A stretch of DNA of 64,000 nucleotides, taken from Corynebacterium argentoratense DSM 44202 (lineage in GTDB: Bacteria > Actinomycetota > Actinomycetes > Mycobacteriales > Mycobacteriaceae). The notes below the pieces were generated by a model. That model was not told the DNA's origin, ran no database searches, and was given only the letters and a program-made list of their open reading frames with translations. The DNA lies in assembly GCF_000590555.1 (NCBI RefSeq), contig NC_022198.1, positions 764,338-828,337 on the forward strand, in the 5' to 3' direction. Shown here piece after piece: positions 9,699 through 21,713 of the stretch (position 1 is the first letter of the stretch; every line of letters begins with the position of its first letter). The translations under genes and the position numbers were made by a program.

Positions 9699-10799
9699 AT
9701 GCGAGTTGTAGCTGCGATGAGCGGCGGTGTTGACTCGGCGGTGGCTGCGGCACGAGCAGTCGAGGCCGGGCACGATGTTGTCGGCGTCCACCTAGCCCTG
9801 TCGAAGGACCCACAGTCGGTGCGCGAATCTTCCCGCGGATGCTGCTCGCTAGAAGACAGTGCCGATGCCCGACGCATCTGCGATAAATTGGGCATCCCGT
9901 TCTACGTGTGGGATTTCTCGGACCGCTTCAAAGCAGACGTCATTGACGATTTTGTCGAATCCTATGCGGTCGGGGAAACCCCCAACCCCTGCCTGCGATG
10001 CAACGAAAAAATCAAGTTTCGCGCACTGCTGGAACGCTGCGTTGCCCTCGGCTTTGATGCCGTGGCGACCGGGCACTACGCGCGGCTCGTGCAGCCGGAG
10101 GATGGCGGCGACGGCTACCTGCGACGTGGGGACGACCCCAACAAGGACCAGTCCTATGTGCTGGGGGTGCTGACCAAAGAAGAACTCAGCCGCTGCATGT
10201 TCCCCGTAGGTGATACGGAAAAGCCACAAATCCGCGCGGAGGCCGCCGCCCATGGTTTCTCGGTAGCATCCAAACCGGATTCCTACGACATCTGCTTCAT
10301 CCCCGACGGCAACACCCAGGCCTTCTTGGGCAAACACATTGGTCTGCGGCCAGGCATGATTGTGGACCAACAAGGCGCCCCGCTGAGGAAGCACTCGGGC
10401 GTACACGAATTCACGATCGGACAGCGCAAAGGCCTGGATATCAAGCAGCCAGCCGCCGATGGCAAGCCCCGATACGTCACCGACATCGACGCAGCCACGG
10501 GCACAGTCACGGTTGGCTCACGCGCCGACCTGTCAGTCACTCACATCGAGGCCGATCGCGTCAAGGTACTGCACCCGATGATGGAGCAGTCGGAACCTTT
10601 CAATTGCGAAGTCCAGGTGCGTGCCCACGGCGGGATCGTTGCCTGCACCGCCCAGGTTGATGGTGACCGCATCCGAATCGACCTCGCCGAACCACTGTCC
10701 GGCGTTGCGCGGGGGCAAGCAGCAGTCCTCTACCTTCCCGACGACGGCGGCGATATTGTGCTGGGCTCCGGAACCATCTGCGGGACGTCGCGTGACTGA
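9699..10799 (+). CDS. mnmA: tRNA-specific 2-thiouridylase MnmA
   Basis: 366 aa. PP-loop [10 protein letters not shown] at residues 7-16; first catalytic cysteine in [12 protein letters not shown] near residue 100; second in YDICFIPDG near residue 197; substrate region [13 protein letters not shown]. Uses ATP and persulfide sulfur to make s2U34 in tRNA-Lys, -Glu and -Gln. RBS GAGGAG lies 4 bp before the ATG. Its tail overlaps the next gene by 8 bp. Confidence 0.96.
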   Translation: MRVVAAMSGGVDSAVAAARAVEAGHDVVGVHLALSKDPQSVRESSRGCCSLEDSADARRICDKLGIPFYVWDFSDRFKADVIDDFVESYAVGETPNPCLRCNEKIKFRALLERCVALGFDAVATGHYARLVQPEDGGDGYLRRGDDPNKDQSYVLGVLTKEELSRCMFPVGDTEKPQIRAEAAAHGFSVASKPDSYDICFIPDGNTQAFLGKHIGLRPGMIVDQQGAPLRKHSGVHEFTIGQRKGLDIKQPAADGKPRYVTDIDAATGTVTVGSRADLSVTHIEADRVKVLHPMMEQSEPFNCEVQVRAHGGIVACTAQVDGDRIRIDLAEPLSGVARGQAAVLYLPDDGGDIVLGSGTICGTSRD

Positions 10800-11814
10800 C
10801 GGTCTGGATCGCGGAGAGCATGCAGGTGGCGTAGCTGGCGGAGAATGCGTAGATCACGTAGAGCGCGTCACGAGTGCGGCGCCCTCCCACTTCCCTGGAA
10901 CGGATATGTCCGTTGCATGTGACATCGTGGGCAGTGAGTCAGCGGCAGCCTGCACGATCCCCTTGCTGCCGGAACGAGGGGCGCACGCCGAGCTTGTAGC
11001 GCGCACAGCAGTCCTACTGCCCGAAGTCTACTGCGAGGTAGGCGCCCGCAGCTGGGTCCTCACGGATCGACCCCAGTTGACCACGCGCCGGGCCGTAGAC
11101 ACCTGGCGGTGGGACCTTGACGCTTGCGAACAACAGTGGGGCCAACGCGACGTCATTGTTTCTGTGATGGGCCCGTGGTCCTTGGCGACGGCCCTCGAAC
11201 TGCCCAATGGGCACAGGGCGGTGACGGATCCCGGTGCTCGGCGAGATCTTAACCAGGCGCTCGAAGCGGGGGTGGCGGAGGCCGTCGCTGGGCTGTCGGC
11301 GCGTTTTGGTGGCGCCGTGCAGGTCGTGCTGGAGGAGCCCTGGGTGCCGGCGTTGCTTCAGGGGTCGGTGCCTGATACGAGTGATTTCGACGAGCTTGCG
11401 GCCGTGCCTCAGTATGAGATCAGTAAGGCGTTGGATGCACTGGCGGTGGGGCCAGCCTGGTTGGATTGTGCTTCGTTGGCGACGTTGTTGCAGTGGGAGG
11501 GTCCTGTGACGTTCGATCCGCTGGGGTTGAAGGGTACGGCGGGGTTTGATGCGGCGGCGGAGTTGCTGTCGGTGGACAAGGGGGTGCGGCTGACCTTGTC
11601 GGTGGATGAGTTGATGGGGGCGGGAGATGATGCGGCGCGTGGGGTGGCGGTGCGGGTCGCCAGGTTTGTGGACATGTTGGGGGTGGGGAGGGAGATGCTG
11701 CAGCGGATTGCGGTGTGTGCCAAGGATGGTGGGGATGCGTTGGGTTTGGCCGGGGCGATTGCGGTGGCGAGGGAGGCGACTGACATGCTGCATCGGGATG
11801 CGGGGGATCTTTAG
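10792..11814 (+). CDS. MetE-like / UROD-fold protein (vitamin-B12-independent methionine synthase family)
   Basis: 340 aa from a GTG that overlaps mnmA by 8 bp ([13 protein letters not shown]). Corresponds to the conserved actinobacterial protein between ligA and mnmA (Rv3015c-like). Visible: ...HFPGTDM near residue 38 (GIGSMPGT-like segment), a proline-rich [31 protein letters not shown], and a C-terminal barrel. At about half the MetE length it lacks the complete zinc-site domain set, so methionine synthase activity is unproven. The last third is strongly G/T-biased in codon use compared with its neighbours. Confidence 0.8.
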   Translation: MTDGLDRGEHAGGVAGGECVDHVERVTSAAPSHFPGTDMSVACDIVGSESAAACTIPLLPERGAHAELVARTAVLLPEVYCEVGARSWVLTDRPQLTTRRAVDTWRWDLDACEQQWGQRDVIVSVMGPWSLATALELPNGHRAVTDPGARRDLNQALEAGVAEAVAGLSARFGGAVQVVLEEPWVPALLQGSVPDTSDFDELAAVPQYEISKALDALAVGPAWLDCASLATLLQWEGPVTFDPLGLKGTAGFDAAAELLSVDKGVRLTLSVDELMGAGDDAARGVAVRVARFVDMLGVGREMLQRIAVCAKDGGDALGLAGAIAVAREATDMLHRDAGDL

Positions 11815-12165
11815 GTTTAGGGGGCCGGGAGGATTGCGCGTGCTGGGAGGGTGATCTGGCGTTCCTGGGGTTGCTTTTTCGTCTGTTCGCAATGATGGTC
11901 GGGTGGTGGGGGTTAGGTGAATAGGGGTTCGGGGTGGGGGTGGTTGTGTGCGGTGAACGCTTAGAACATTCCCCTCAGGTGAGCACCCAACCCGTGGCCT
12001 GTGGCGGGGAGTTCACCGTGGCGGCGCGCGGAGATGACTGTCTGAGCGCCGTCAATGTATTTAGACGTAAAAGATACCTGAATCGGTTCCATGGGGTAGC
12101 AGAAGTGATAAAAAATTTTCTCCTGCGGACTGCCCCACAATGACTAGCCGATGAACGCCGGCAGC
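11815..12165. other. Convergent intergenic region without a recognisable gene
   Basis: 351 bp between the MetE-like gene (plus) and the lipase-like gene (minus). The first half is G-rich and low in complexity; the second half is AT-richer with an A/T run near 12110-12120. No supported CDS, RNA or strong hairpin. Confidence 0.5.
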
Positions 12166-12909
12166 CTATGCGCTCAAGCGGGCGTGCTGTTCAATCTCGC
12201 CGACCACCAACGAGCGCACCCGACGATCATGCGGCATATTTTCATGCAACACCACAACATGCGGGAAGAAATCCTGCACATAGGAATTCTCCGCACCCTC
12301 AAGGAAACACGATGTAGACGGTACCACGGTCGAATCCGTCTTAGTCGCCAGGCAGGTGTACATCACCCCGGGCAACAGGTCGCCGTCGGCGTTCAACTGC
12401 TCCAAAACTTCGGAACCAGCGATTTGTTGCATCCCAGCGGGGCCAAAGTAGTTGTCGATCATCGACTTCATCAGTTCCGCGCGGCGATCATTGGTCACCC
12501 GAGACGACAACATCCCACCCAGCGAGGTGCCGTGATTGGGCGTCGACAAACAAATGATGTGGCGAGTGGGAATGTCAAAAAATTTAGCGCACCAGCGGGC
12601 AATCAACCCACCCTGCGAATGCCCAACCATAATCACCTTTTCCGCACCGGTCGCATCCAGCACCTGGCGAATATAGGCAGCCACTTGCTCTGCAGAATCC
12701 GGCACACTAGACGTCGCGCGCTGCCCATAGGCCGGCGCAAAAACCACCCACCCGAGTTTTCGTAGTTGGGTGCTCAGCTCCAGCCAGTCACCGTTGGACA
12801 CGCTCGTGCCATGCAGCAGGACGACCGGCCACGGGCGCTGCGGTGTGGGACGTGCGCGCCAGTCGTCTTCAAACCAGCCGCGCGTCGGTAAATAAGTAGA
12901 AACTGGCAC
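12166..12909 (-). CDS. Alpha/beta-hydrolase, triacylglycerol lipase-like
   Basis: 247 aa. Oxyanion-region motif VVLLHGTS near residue 29, nucleophile elbow GHSQGG near residue 97, and a conserved STPNHGTSLGG segment typical of lipase/PGAP1-like hydrolases. The acid and His of the triad are probably in LATKTDSTVVP and the HDRRVRS region. No signal peptide, so probably cytosolic. The GTG start lies 3 bp after the stop that ends the read-through form of the upstream small gene, so the two are probably co-transcribed. Substrate unknown. Confidence 0.8.
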   Translation of the reverse strand: MPVSTYLPTRGWFEDDWRARPTPQRPWPVVLLHGTSVSNGDWLELSTQLRKLGWVVFAPAYGQRATSSVPDSAEQVAAYIRQVLDATGAEKVIMVGHSQGGLIARWCAKFFDIPTRHIICLSTPNHGTSLGGMLSSRVTNDRRAELMKSMIDNYFGPAGMQQIAGSEVLEQLNADGDLLPGVMYTCLATKTDSTVVPSTSCFLEGAENSYVQDFFPHVVVLHENMPHDRRVRSLVVGEIEQHARLSA

Positions 12910-13014
12910 GGGTTACTTCCGTTCTTGATTGCCCTGGGGTGCGAAACGATTCTGCGGTGCAGCAGGATGTTGCTGCGGGCGTTGGGCTGCGTACGGCTGC
13001 TGCATGGGCTGCTG

Positions 13015-13161
13015 TTATTGCATTATTGGCTGTTGCATCATCTGCTGAGGTTTGTTGCTTCCACGGCGGCCGATCAGAACAATAACGCCGATGACCAGCA
13101 GCGTCGGCACTATCCAAGCTGCAACGATGATCAACAGTTCAACAATTCCAACGCTTCCCAT
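13015..13161 (-). CDS. Small single-span membrane protein, possibly truncated by a nonsense codon
   Basis: 48 aa: MGSVGIVELL, then a hydrophobic helix (about residues 8-30), then GRRGSNKPQQMMQQPIMQ and TAA. After this TAA the same frame stays open for 33 more codons of Q/P-rich sequence of the same character (QQPMQQPYAAQRPQQHP...), ending at a TAA at 12913-12915. The composition is continuous across the stop, which suggests a recent CAA/CAG-to-TAA change in an original 82-aa protein, or a sequencing error. The lipase-like gene follows at once. Function unknown. Confidence 0.6.
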   Translation of the reverse strand: MGSVGIVELLIIVAAWIVPTLLVIGVIVLIGRRGSNKPQQMMQQPIMQ

Positions 13162-13284
13162 GTGCCCAACCTACCAGGCGGCAAACCGGGAAAACGCTGG
13201 GCGTAGGCATCCCGGCCAGCAAGCGGAAGTTCCAAAGTAGCAGCAAGCCCCACGACGTCATTACCCATATGTGTTTTCCGTCCG

Positions 13285-16147
<2,863 letters not shown>

Positions 16148-16167
16148 TTCAGCTCACAGTTGTGTTT

Positions 16168-16187
16168 TTATTAAGTTTTCAATAAGG
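16168..16187 (+). promoter_or_regulatory. 20-bp element shared with the CDF exporter upstream region
   Basis: TTATTAAG-TTTT-CAATAAGG, 42 bp before the His-rich peptide gene. It matches 17 of 20 positions of the element at 39725-39744 before the zinc-type CDF exporter. Half-sites TTATT/AATAA are inverted. Probably an operator for a common metal-responsive regulator. Confidence 0.5.
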
Positions 16188-16228
16188 TGGCGGCTAGACA
16201 ATAACCCCACCACCTTTTGGAGGTCACC

Positions 16229-16384
16229 ATGCACAACGTTCACGAAAGTCACGACCACGTCCACGGGGAGGGCTGCGGCCACGTCGCCGTTCCCCACGGT
16301 GACCACGTCGACTACGTTCACGATGGCCACCTCCACCACAGCCATGATGGCCACTGGGACGAATGCGTCTGCGACTGCGCCTAA
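16229..16384 (+). CDS. Histidine-rich metal-binding peptide
   Basis: 51 aa with 14 His and 4 Cys, plus many Asp/Gly: blocks HDHVHGEGCGH, PHGDHVDYVHDGHLHH and DECVCDC at the C-terminus. Well placed for zinc or other transition-metal binding (buffer, storage or chaperone). RBS GGAGG lies 5 bp before the ATG. It stands alone between ligA and a bidirectional terminator and has its own upstream element, which it shares with the CDF exporter gene at 39770. Metal identity is inferred, not shown. Confidence 0.75.
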   Translation: MHNVHESHDHVHGEGCGHVAVPHGDHVDYVHDGHLHHSHDGHWDECVCDCA

Positions 16385-16392
16385 GCCTAAGT

Positions 16393-16436
16393 AAAAAGCG
16401 CGTTACCTCCACAAACAGTGGGGTGACGCGCTTTTT
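16393..16436. terminator. Bidirectional terminator
   Basis: AAAAAGCGCGT...ACGCGCTTTTT with an inner CCAC/GTGG pairing; a T run on both strands. Separates the His-rich peptide gene (plus) from the ACT protein gene (minus). Confidence 0.85.
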
Positions 16437-16467
16437 GCAGCTCACCGAATAGCTACAAAGCCAAAGG

Positions 16468-17127
16468 CTAACCGATGATAGCCCCGGCAATACGCCCCAA
16501 ATTGCCCAGGTGCTCGACCTCGCTAGCCAAGAAATCCGGACCACCAGGGCGGCCGAGTATCAGTAGTAGCGAATCACCCACCGGGGTCACAGCCAACGCC
16601 GCATCGAGCAACGCCCACGGCTCCGGAATCCACTGTTCGGACTCGGGGTCCAAAATGCGCGCCCCGTTGATCTCGGGCATCATAGGATTGTTGCCATCGT
16701 CTTCCGGCGCTGCTGCAGAGGCAGCCACCCGACGCGAGGACCCCGACACGTCCAGCAGAATGGCCCAACCGGCAGTCATCGTCTGGGGTAGTGCGCTGAC
16801 AAACCGCTCCGCCGCACGTTCCTTGTTGTGCCGATTTGACGCGACGTCAGCAAGCAAAGCGATCTGGCCACGGCGGTCGACAGCGCCGGAAAATGGGCGG
16901 ATCGAATCAACCTCCACGCCGTCCAGCCCCTGCGCCGCGGTAATGAGGGTGTCAGGTAGGGAAGAAGCGGGGATCTCCACCACGAGATCATCCATCGCGG
17001 TGCCTTCGGGGAATGTCTGCACAACGTCGACGGAGCGAATGTTGCAGTCCACCGTGCCCAGTGCATCAGCAAGTCGGCCCAGGCTACCTGGGGTATCGGG
17101 GAGTAGAACCCGGAGAAGGTAAGACAT
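16468..17127 (-). CDS. ACT-domain amino-acid-binding protein
   Basis: 219 aa. An N-terminal ACT fold (YLLRVLLPDTPGSLGRLADALG...NIRSVDVVQ, residues 3-38) is followed by a C-terminal domain with AGWAILLDVSG and DSLLLILGRPGGPDF. Corresponds to the conserved actinobacterial protein divergent from gatCA (Rv3013-like). ACT domains bind amino acids and regulate partners; ligand and partner are unknown here. The start has no strong RBS. Confidence 0.85.
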   Translation of the reverse strand: MSYLLRVLLPDTPGSLGRLADALGTVDCNIRSVDVVQTFPEGTAMDDLVVEIPASSLPDTLITAAQGLDGVEVDSIRPFSGAVDRRGQIALLADVASNRHNKERAAERFVSALPQTMTAGWAILLDVSGSSRRVAASAAAPEDDGNNPMMPEINGARILDPESEQWIPEPWALLDAALAVTPVGDSLLLILGRPGGPDFLASEVEHLGNLGRIAGAIIG

Positions 17128-17290
17128 TGGAAACCAATCTGAAAATGTCGGTGGTGTGAATCAGTGTTCCCTAACTCTACCAACACAAGTACCTATCACG
17201 TCGATAGGCACCCGCTAGAGCGCATCCCCGGGTGGGGTGCAGTAGACTGCTAGAGATCGATCCCTTGAATCCCCGTAAAGGAATGAAGAC

Positions 17291-17590
17291 GTGCCAGAAA
17301 TTTCGCGCGACAAGGTTGAGCATCTCGCCAAGCTCGCCCGACTTGCCCTGACCGAAGAAGAACTTGAACAGTTCGCAGGACAGATCGACGGCATCATCGC
17401 TAACGTGTCCGCGGTGGGCAAAGTCGCCGCCGATGGTGTGGAACCTATGAGCCACCCTCACTCCATTCAGACCACCATGCGCGAAGACGTCGTGGTGCCC
17501 ACCCTCACCGCCGAGCAGGCGTTGGAGATGGCACCGGCTGTTCAAGAGCAGCGCTTTATGGTCCCGCAGATCCTTGGCGAAGAAGAATAG
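17291..17590 (+). CDS. gatC: Asp/Glu-tRNA(Asn/Gln) amidotransferase subunit C
   Basis: 99 aa, GTG start with AAAGGAATG upstream. Typical Gat[24 protein letters not shown] at the N-terminus and [13 protein letters not shown] in the middle. It clamps GatA and GatB in the complex that converts misacylated Glu-tRNA-Gln (and Asp-tRNA-Asn) to Gln-tRNA (Asn-tRNA). gatA follows after 17 bp; gatB is separate at 25435. Confidence 0.95.
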   Translation: MPEISRDKVEHLAKLARLALTEEELEQFAGQIDGIIANVSAVGKVAADGVEPMSHPHSIQTTMREDVVVPTLTAEQALEMAPAVQEQRFMVPQILGEEE

Positions 17591-17607
17591 GAACGGCACG
17601 AACAATC

Positions 17608-19104
17608 ATGACTGAATCTACCTACCTTGCTTCCCAGTCGCCCAGCGAGCTGACTCGCATGACCGCGGCGGAGCTAGCCGACAAGATCCACAGCCGTGAA
17701 GTGTCTTCTGTCGAGGTCACCCAGGCTCACCTCGATCGCATCGACGCAGTTGATTCCGACCTGCATGCCTTCCTGCACGTAGGTGCCGAGGCTGCTTTGG
17801 AGGCCGCTTCGCGTGTTGACGCCACGTTGGATGCGGGTGAAGCTCCCGCGTCGCCGTTGGCGGGTGTGCCGCTGGCACTCAAGGATGTCTTTACCACCAC
17901 GGATGCCCCCACTACGTGCGCCTCCAAGATTCTCGAAGGGTACGTCGCCCCCTATGATGCGACAGTCACCCGGAAGATTCGTGAGGCCGGCATTCCCATT
18001 TTGGGCAAAACCAATATGGACGAGTTCGCCATGGGCTCTTCTACCGAGAACTCTGCTTACGGCCCCACCCACAACCCGTGGGATGTTGAGCGTACCGCTG
18101 GTGGCTCCGGCGGCGGATCTTCAGCGGCTTTGGCTGCTGGCGAAGCCCCCCTTGCTATCGGTACCGACACCGGTGGTTCCATCCGCCAGCCCGCAGCGCT
18201 GACCAACACCGTTGGTGTGAAGCCCACGTACGGCACTGTGTCTCGCTACGGTCTTGTTGCGTGCGCCTCCTCGCTTGATCAAGGCGGTCCGACTGCTCGT
18301 ACAGTGCTTGACACGGCGCTGTTGCATGAGGTCATCGCCGGGCATGATCCCTTCGATGCGACCAGTGTGAACAAGCCGGTGGCCCCGGTTGTCGCGGCTG
18401 CTCGTGAAGGTGCCAACGGTGATCTGAAGGGTGTGCGCGTCGGTGTCGTGAAGCAGTTTGATCGCGAGGGCTACCAGCCCGGCGTGCTCGAGCAGTTCCA
18501 CAAGGCTGTCGACCAGCTCACCTCCCAGGGGGCTGAAGTGGTGGAGGTCGATTGTCCTCACTTTGATGATGCTTTGGCGGCTTACTATTTGATTCTTCCC
18601 TGTGAGGTGTCCTCTAACCTCGCGCGCTTCGATGGCATGCGCTACGGGCAGCGAGTCGGAGACGATGGCACCCGCTCTGCTGAGGAAGTCATGGCAATGA
18701 CTCGTGCGGCTGGATTTGGCCCCGAGGTTAAGCGCCGCATCATCCTTGGCACCTACGCCTTGTCTGTTGGCTACTACGACGCCTACTACTTGCAGGCTCA
18801 GCGCGTGCGCACGCTCATCGCCCAGGACTTCGCTGCCGCATACGAGAAGTGCGACGTGTTGGTCTCGCCGACCACCCCCACCACCGCGTTCAAGCTTGGT
18901 GAGAAGGTCTCTGACCCGCTGGCGATGTACAACTTTGACCTGTGCACCCTTCCGCTGAACCTTGCAGGTCTGTGCGGCATGTCGGTTCCTGCGGGTCTAG
19001 CATCCGACACTGGTCTCCCTGTTGGTTTGCAGATCATGGCACCTGCATTCGCTGATGATCGCCTTTACAAGGTGGGTGCAGCTTTCGAAGCTGGGCAGAA
19101 CTAA
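17608..19104 (+). CDS. gatA: Asp/Glu-tRNA(Asn/Gln) amidotransferase subunit A
   Basis: 498 aa amidase-signature protein. The catalytic Lys is in PLALKDVF near residue 92; the Gly/Ser-rich signature [15 protein letters not shown] lies near residue 165; the nucleophile Ser is in [12 protein letters not shown] near residue 190. Generates ammonia from glutamine for tRNA-dependent amidation. Operon with gatC; a hairpin follows at 19170-19207. Confidence 0.97.
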   Translation: MTESTYLASQSPSELTRMTAAELADKIHSREVSSVEVTQAHLDRIDAVDSDLHAFLHVGAEAALEAASRVDATLDAGEAPASPLAGVPLALKDVFTTTDAPTTCASKILEGYVAPYDATVTRKIREAGIPILGKTNMDEFAMGSSTENSAYGPTHNPWDVERTAGGSGGGSSAALAAGEAPLAIGTDTGGSIRQPAALTNTVGVKPTYGTVSRYGLVACASSLDQGGPTARTVLDTALLHEVIAGHDPFDATSVNKPVAPVVAAAREGANGDLKGVRVGVVKQFDREGYQPGVLEQFHKAVDQLTSQGAEVVEVDCPHFDDALAAYYLILPCEVSSNLARFDGMRYGQRVGDDGTRSAEEVMAMTRAAGFGPEVKRRIILGTYALSVGYYDAYYLQAQRVRTLIAQDFAAAYEKCDVLVSPTTPTTAFKLGEKVSDPLAMYNFDLCTLPLNLAGLCGMSVPAGLASDTGLPVGLQIMAPAFADDRLYKVGAAFEAGQN

Positions 19105-19169
19105 ACACCCCCTCTTTGGCGGGGCAGCAGGCACGCATGTGGTGTGTCTTGTCCGTGCGGATAGTATTA

Positions 19170-19207
19170 AGCCCGCCACCGAGTATGGAGGGGCAGGGTG
19201 GCGGGCT
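19170..19207. terminator. Hairpin between convergent gatA and small membrane protein gene
   Basis: AGCCCGCCACC...GGTGGCGGGCT, 11-bp perfect arms with a 16-nt loop, between convergent genes; probably works on both strands although T runs are short. Confidence 0.7.
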
Positions 19208-19228
19208 AAACGGAACTCTGCAGCCCCT

Positions 19229-19573
19229 TTACTGGGCGTCGGAGAGGAAGTGCGCAGCGCACGCAGCCGCGCCCGTAACAGCGATGACGGAAGGCCACGC
19301 GCCGATCTTCTTCGCAAGCGGATGGGAAGCACCAAAGGCGCCAATGTAGGCACTGGTCAAGCCCGCAGCCAACGTGACACCGCCCTTAGCCCACCAACTG
19401 CGTGCAGCCCAGCCACCGGCAGCGGCCAACAACGCACCGCCAAGGGGGCGGATACCGGTCTCGCGGGCGATGAGCCAACCGCCCACCAACCCCACGCTGA
19501 CGAGGGCTGCAGTGTTGACGTCTTCGGGGGCTTTAATGTCGATGGCGCTGGAAGTCTTCTTCGAGTTACTCAT
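19229..19573 (-). CDS. Small Ala/Gly-rich membrane protein
   Basis: 114 aa from the ATG giving MSNSKKTSSAIDIKAPED. About three short hydrophobic helices (residues ~22-36, ~42-58, ~65-80 and perhaps 92-108) rich in Ala, Gly and Trp. No known motif. A longer start 14 codons upstream is possible but less likely. A comparable small membrane protein lies near gatA in other corynebacteria. Function unknown. Confidence 0.65.
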   Translation of the reverse strand: MSNSKKTSSAIDIKAPEDVNTAALVSVGLVGGWLIARETGIRPLGGALLAAAGGWAARSWWAKGGVTLAAGLTSAYIGAFGASHPLAKKIGAWPSVIAVTGAAACAAHFLSDAQ

Positions 19574-19661
19574 GCATTCAACTGTAGACCGATTATCGGA
19601 ATGCGCCAGAGTCACACCCGTTCGGTAGGGGGTTTAGGTGGCCGAAAACTGGGACTTTAGA

Positions 19662-19775
19662 CTGATATACGACCATGGAGCGGATGCGAGGAACCCGGTG
19701 GGAATCCGGGACTGGCGCGCAACGGTATTGCCCTTAAGGGCACAAGTCCGATACTCGCCCGTTCACTATGTCTCG
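19662..19775 (+). promoter_or_regulatory. Cobalamin riboswitch
   Basis: The conserved core is clear: GAGGAACCCGGTGGGAATCC then GGGACTGGCGCGCAACGGTA, a TGCCCTTAAGGGCA hairpin and AGTCCGATACTCGC. GCGAG at 19686 can pair with CTCGC at 19754. Matches the actinobacterial AdoCbl element (CGGTG-AATCCGG...CGCAACGGT). Lies ~50 nt before the ABC permease start, so B12 should repress the importer operon. Outer helix limits are approximate. Confidence 0.88.
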
Positions 19776-19822
19776 AGTGCGTACCTCGCGTCCAGGTGCT
19801 GCTCACGAACGAAAGGCCTAGC

Positions 19823-20851
19823 GTGAGGCTGTCTTTGCTCTCGCTACTGCTCAGTATCCTGTTGCTTTTAAGCCTGATCGCATCCCTCACCTTTGGATCG
19901 GTGGAATATTCCCACGCCCAAGTATGGGAGGTTGTGTCAGCTCGTTTGCAGGGGATGCATGGCCCCGACAAAGCCATTGATTCGATCGTGTGGGAGTTAC
20001 GTGCACCGCGCGGACTTCTTGCAGCCGTGGTTGGCGCCGGCCTTGCACTAGCCGGTGTCGCTATTCAAACCTTGGTGAGAAACCCACTGGCAGACCCATA
20101 CTTGTTGGGTATTTCCAGCGGTTCAGCGGTGGGCGCCACCGCGGTGATCACCTTTGGCTTGTTTTCCGGACTAGGTGTGTACGCCTTGTCCGGTGGTGCT
20201 TTGCTCGGTGCCATCGCGGCAACAGCAGCGGTGTATCTGGTGACCGTCGCGCAAGGCGGTATCACACCACTGCGTTTGATCCTCACAGGTGTTGTGCTGA
20301 GCTCCGCGTTTTCCGCGGCGTCAAGCTTTCTGGTTTTTAAAGGGCCAGACCCCCGGGCAGCACAATCGGTGATGTTCTGGATGCTGGGCTCTGTTGCCGC
20401 AGCACACTGGGACACTCTGTTGTTGCCCGCCATCATCGTGGCTGTGTCGTTGGTGATTCTGGTGCTGCTGTCCGGAAAACTTGATGCTCTTGCTGCGGGA
20501 CCCGATACTGCTGCTGCCCTTGGCGTCGATGTTGGAGCGTTGCGCAAGTTTCTATTTTTCCTCCAGGCGCTGTTGGTGGGCACCATGGTCGCGGTGGCCG
20601 GTGGAATCGGCTTCGTCGGGTTGGTTATTCCCCACATTGGTCGTTTATTGGTGGGATCGCTGCACCGCAGGCTTCTGCCCATCGCGGCACTGTCCGGTGC
20701 GATCTTCTTGCTGTGGGTTGATGTGGTTGCGCGCATTTCCGCCCCGCCACAAGAGATCCCGCTGGGTGTGGTTACTGGTGTCATCGGCGCCCCGCTCTTC
20801 CTATTGCTGATGGGGCGTAAAAGCACACTCAGTAGCGAGGGGGCGCGTTAA
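19823..20851 (+). CDS. FecCD/BtuC-family ABC transporter permease (probable B12 uptake)
   Basis: 342 aa from a GTG with GAAAGG 7-8 bp upstream. About 9-10 membrane segments; family-typical NPLADPYLLGISSGSAVGA near residue 85, GGIGFVGLVIPHIGR near 262 and PPQEIPLGVVTGVIGAP near 312. Placed directly behind a cobalamin riboswitch, so cobalamin or a corrinoid is the likely substrate rather than Fe-siderophore. Its TAA overlaps the ATG of the ATPase gene by 1 bp. Confidence 0.9.
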   Translation: MRLSLLSLLLSILLLLSLIASLTFGSVEYSHAQVWEVVSARLQGMHGPDKAIDSIVWELRAPRGLLAAVVGAGLALAGVAIQTLVRNPLADPYLLGISSGSAVGATAVITFGLFSGLGVYALSGGALLGAIAATAAVYLVTVAQGGITPLRLILTGVVLSSAFSAASSFLVFKGPDPRAAQSVMFWMLGSVAAAHWDTLLLPAIIVAVSLVILVLLSGKLDALAAGPDTAAALGVDVGALRKFLFFLQALLVGTMVAVAGGIGFVGLVIPHIGRLLVGSLHRRLLPIAALSGAIFLLWVDVVARISAPPQEIPLGVVTGVIGAPLFLLLMGRKSTLSSEGAR

Positions 20852-21657
20852 TGACACAGCTTCAATGCCACAGCGTGCTCGCCGGTATTGATGCCAAGCA
20901 TCCTATTGTCGGCGGCGTCAGCTTCACGGCTGCTCCCCATACGATGACCGCGATCGTCGGCGTCAACGGCGTTGGAAAATCCACCTTGTTGCGTTCGCTT
21001 GCTGGGATCACGCGGCCTTTGGGTGGCACCGTGGAGCTTCAGCTCGATAGTGCTTCCGCGCCGGTTGATGTGCATGGGTTAAAACCGAAGGCCCGCGCGA
21101 AACTCATGACTTTGGTCGGCCAAGAGGAATCCCCACCCGGGGATCTTACCGTGGCCGAAGCAGTGCAACTTGGCCGTCTGCCGCACCTGAAGTCTTGGCA
21201 GATTGGTGGCAAACGCGAGCGCGCTATCGTCGAGGAAGCGCTGGAGCTGGTGGGAATGTCGCACGTCGCCGACCGGCCCACTGTCCAGCTATCCGGTGGC
21301 CAGCGGAGGCGCGTCATGTTGGCCAGAGGTTTTGCCCAGGGCACGGACCTCATCGTGCTAGACGAACCCACCAACCACTTGGACGTCCACCACCAGCTAC
21401 ATCTGCTAAAAGTGCTACGCGAATCCGGCCGCACCATCGTCGCGACTATTCACGATCTCGACTTGGCGATGGCTCACTTCGATCAGGTCGTCGTACTGCA
21501 CAAGCAGCCGAATGATGACGTCGCGGGGGTACTTGCCACCGGACACCCCCACGACGTCCTCATCCCCGAAACCATTCGGGAAACATTCGATGTCCGCGCG
21601 CTCGTCGCGCAGCCTGGGGGTGCATGCAGCCCCCATGTGCTGATCGATTCCCTGTAG
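20851..21657 (+). CDS. ABC transporter ATP-binding protein (probable B12 uptake)
   Basis: 268 aa. Walker A GVNGVGKST near residue 35, Q-loop GQEES near 90, signature LSGGQRRR near 150, Walker B DLIVLDEPTNHLD near 168, switch His in ATIHDLD near 200. Partners with the permease gene it overlaps and the lipoprotein gene downstream. Confidence 0.93.
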   Translation: MTQLQCHSVLAGIDAKHPIVGGVSFTAAPHTMTAIVGVNGVGKSTLLRSLAGITRPLGGTVELQLDSASAPVDVHGLKPKARAKLMTLVGQEESPPGDLTVAEAVQLGRLPHLKSWQIGGKRERAIVEEALELVGMSHVADRPTVQLSGGQRRRVMLARGFAQGTDLIVLDEPTNHLDVHHQLHLLKVLRESGRTIVATIHDLDLAMAHFDQVVVLHKQPNDDVAGVLATGHPHDVLIPETIRETFDVRALVAQPGGACSPHVLIDSL

Positions 21658-21670
21658 AAAACGAACCCCA

Positions 21671-21694
21671 AACTAGCTGCCTTTCAAGCTAGTT
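21671..21694 (+). other. Small hairpin between ABC ATPase and lipoprotein genes
   Basis: AACTAGCT-GCCTTTCA-AGCTAGTT: perfect 8-bp arms, just before the RBS AAGGAG of the binding-protein gene. Probably an mRNA processing or stabilising stem that raises binding-protein expression over the ATPase; no T tract for termination. Confidence 0.5.
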
Positions 21695-21713
21695 GATCAC
21701 AAGGAGAACACTT

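Noticed and set aside
11014-11892. 292-codon minus-strand open frame
   Set aside because: Pro/His/Arg-rich and antisense to the MetE-like gene.
11934-12143. 69-codon plus-strand frame in the 11815-12165 gap
   Set aside because: No RBS, odd composition and no continuity with neighbours.
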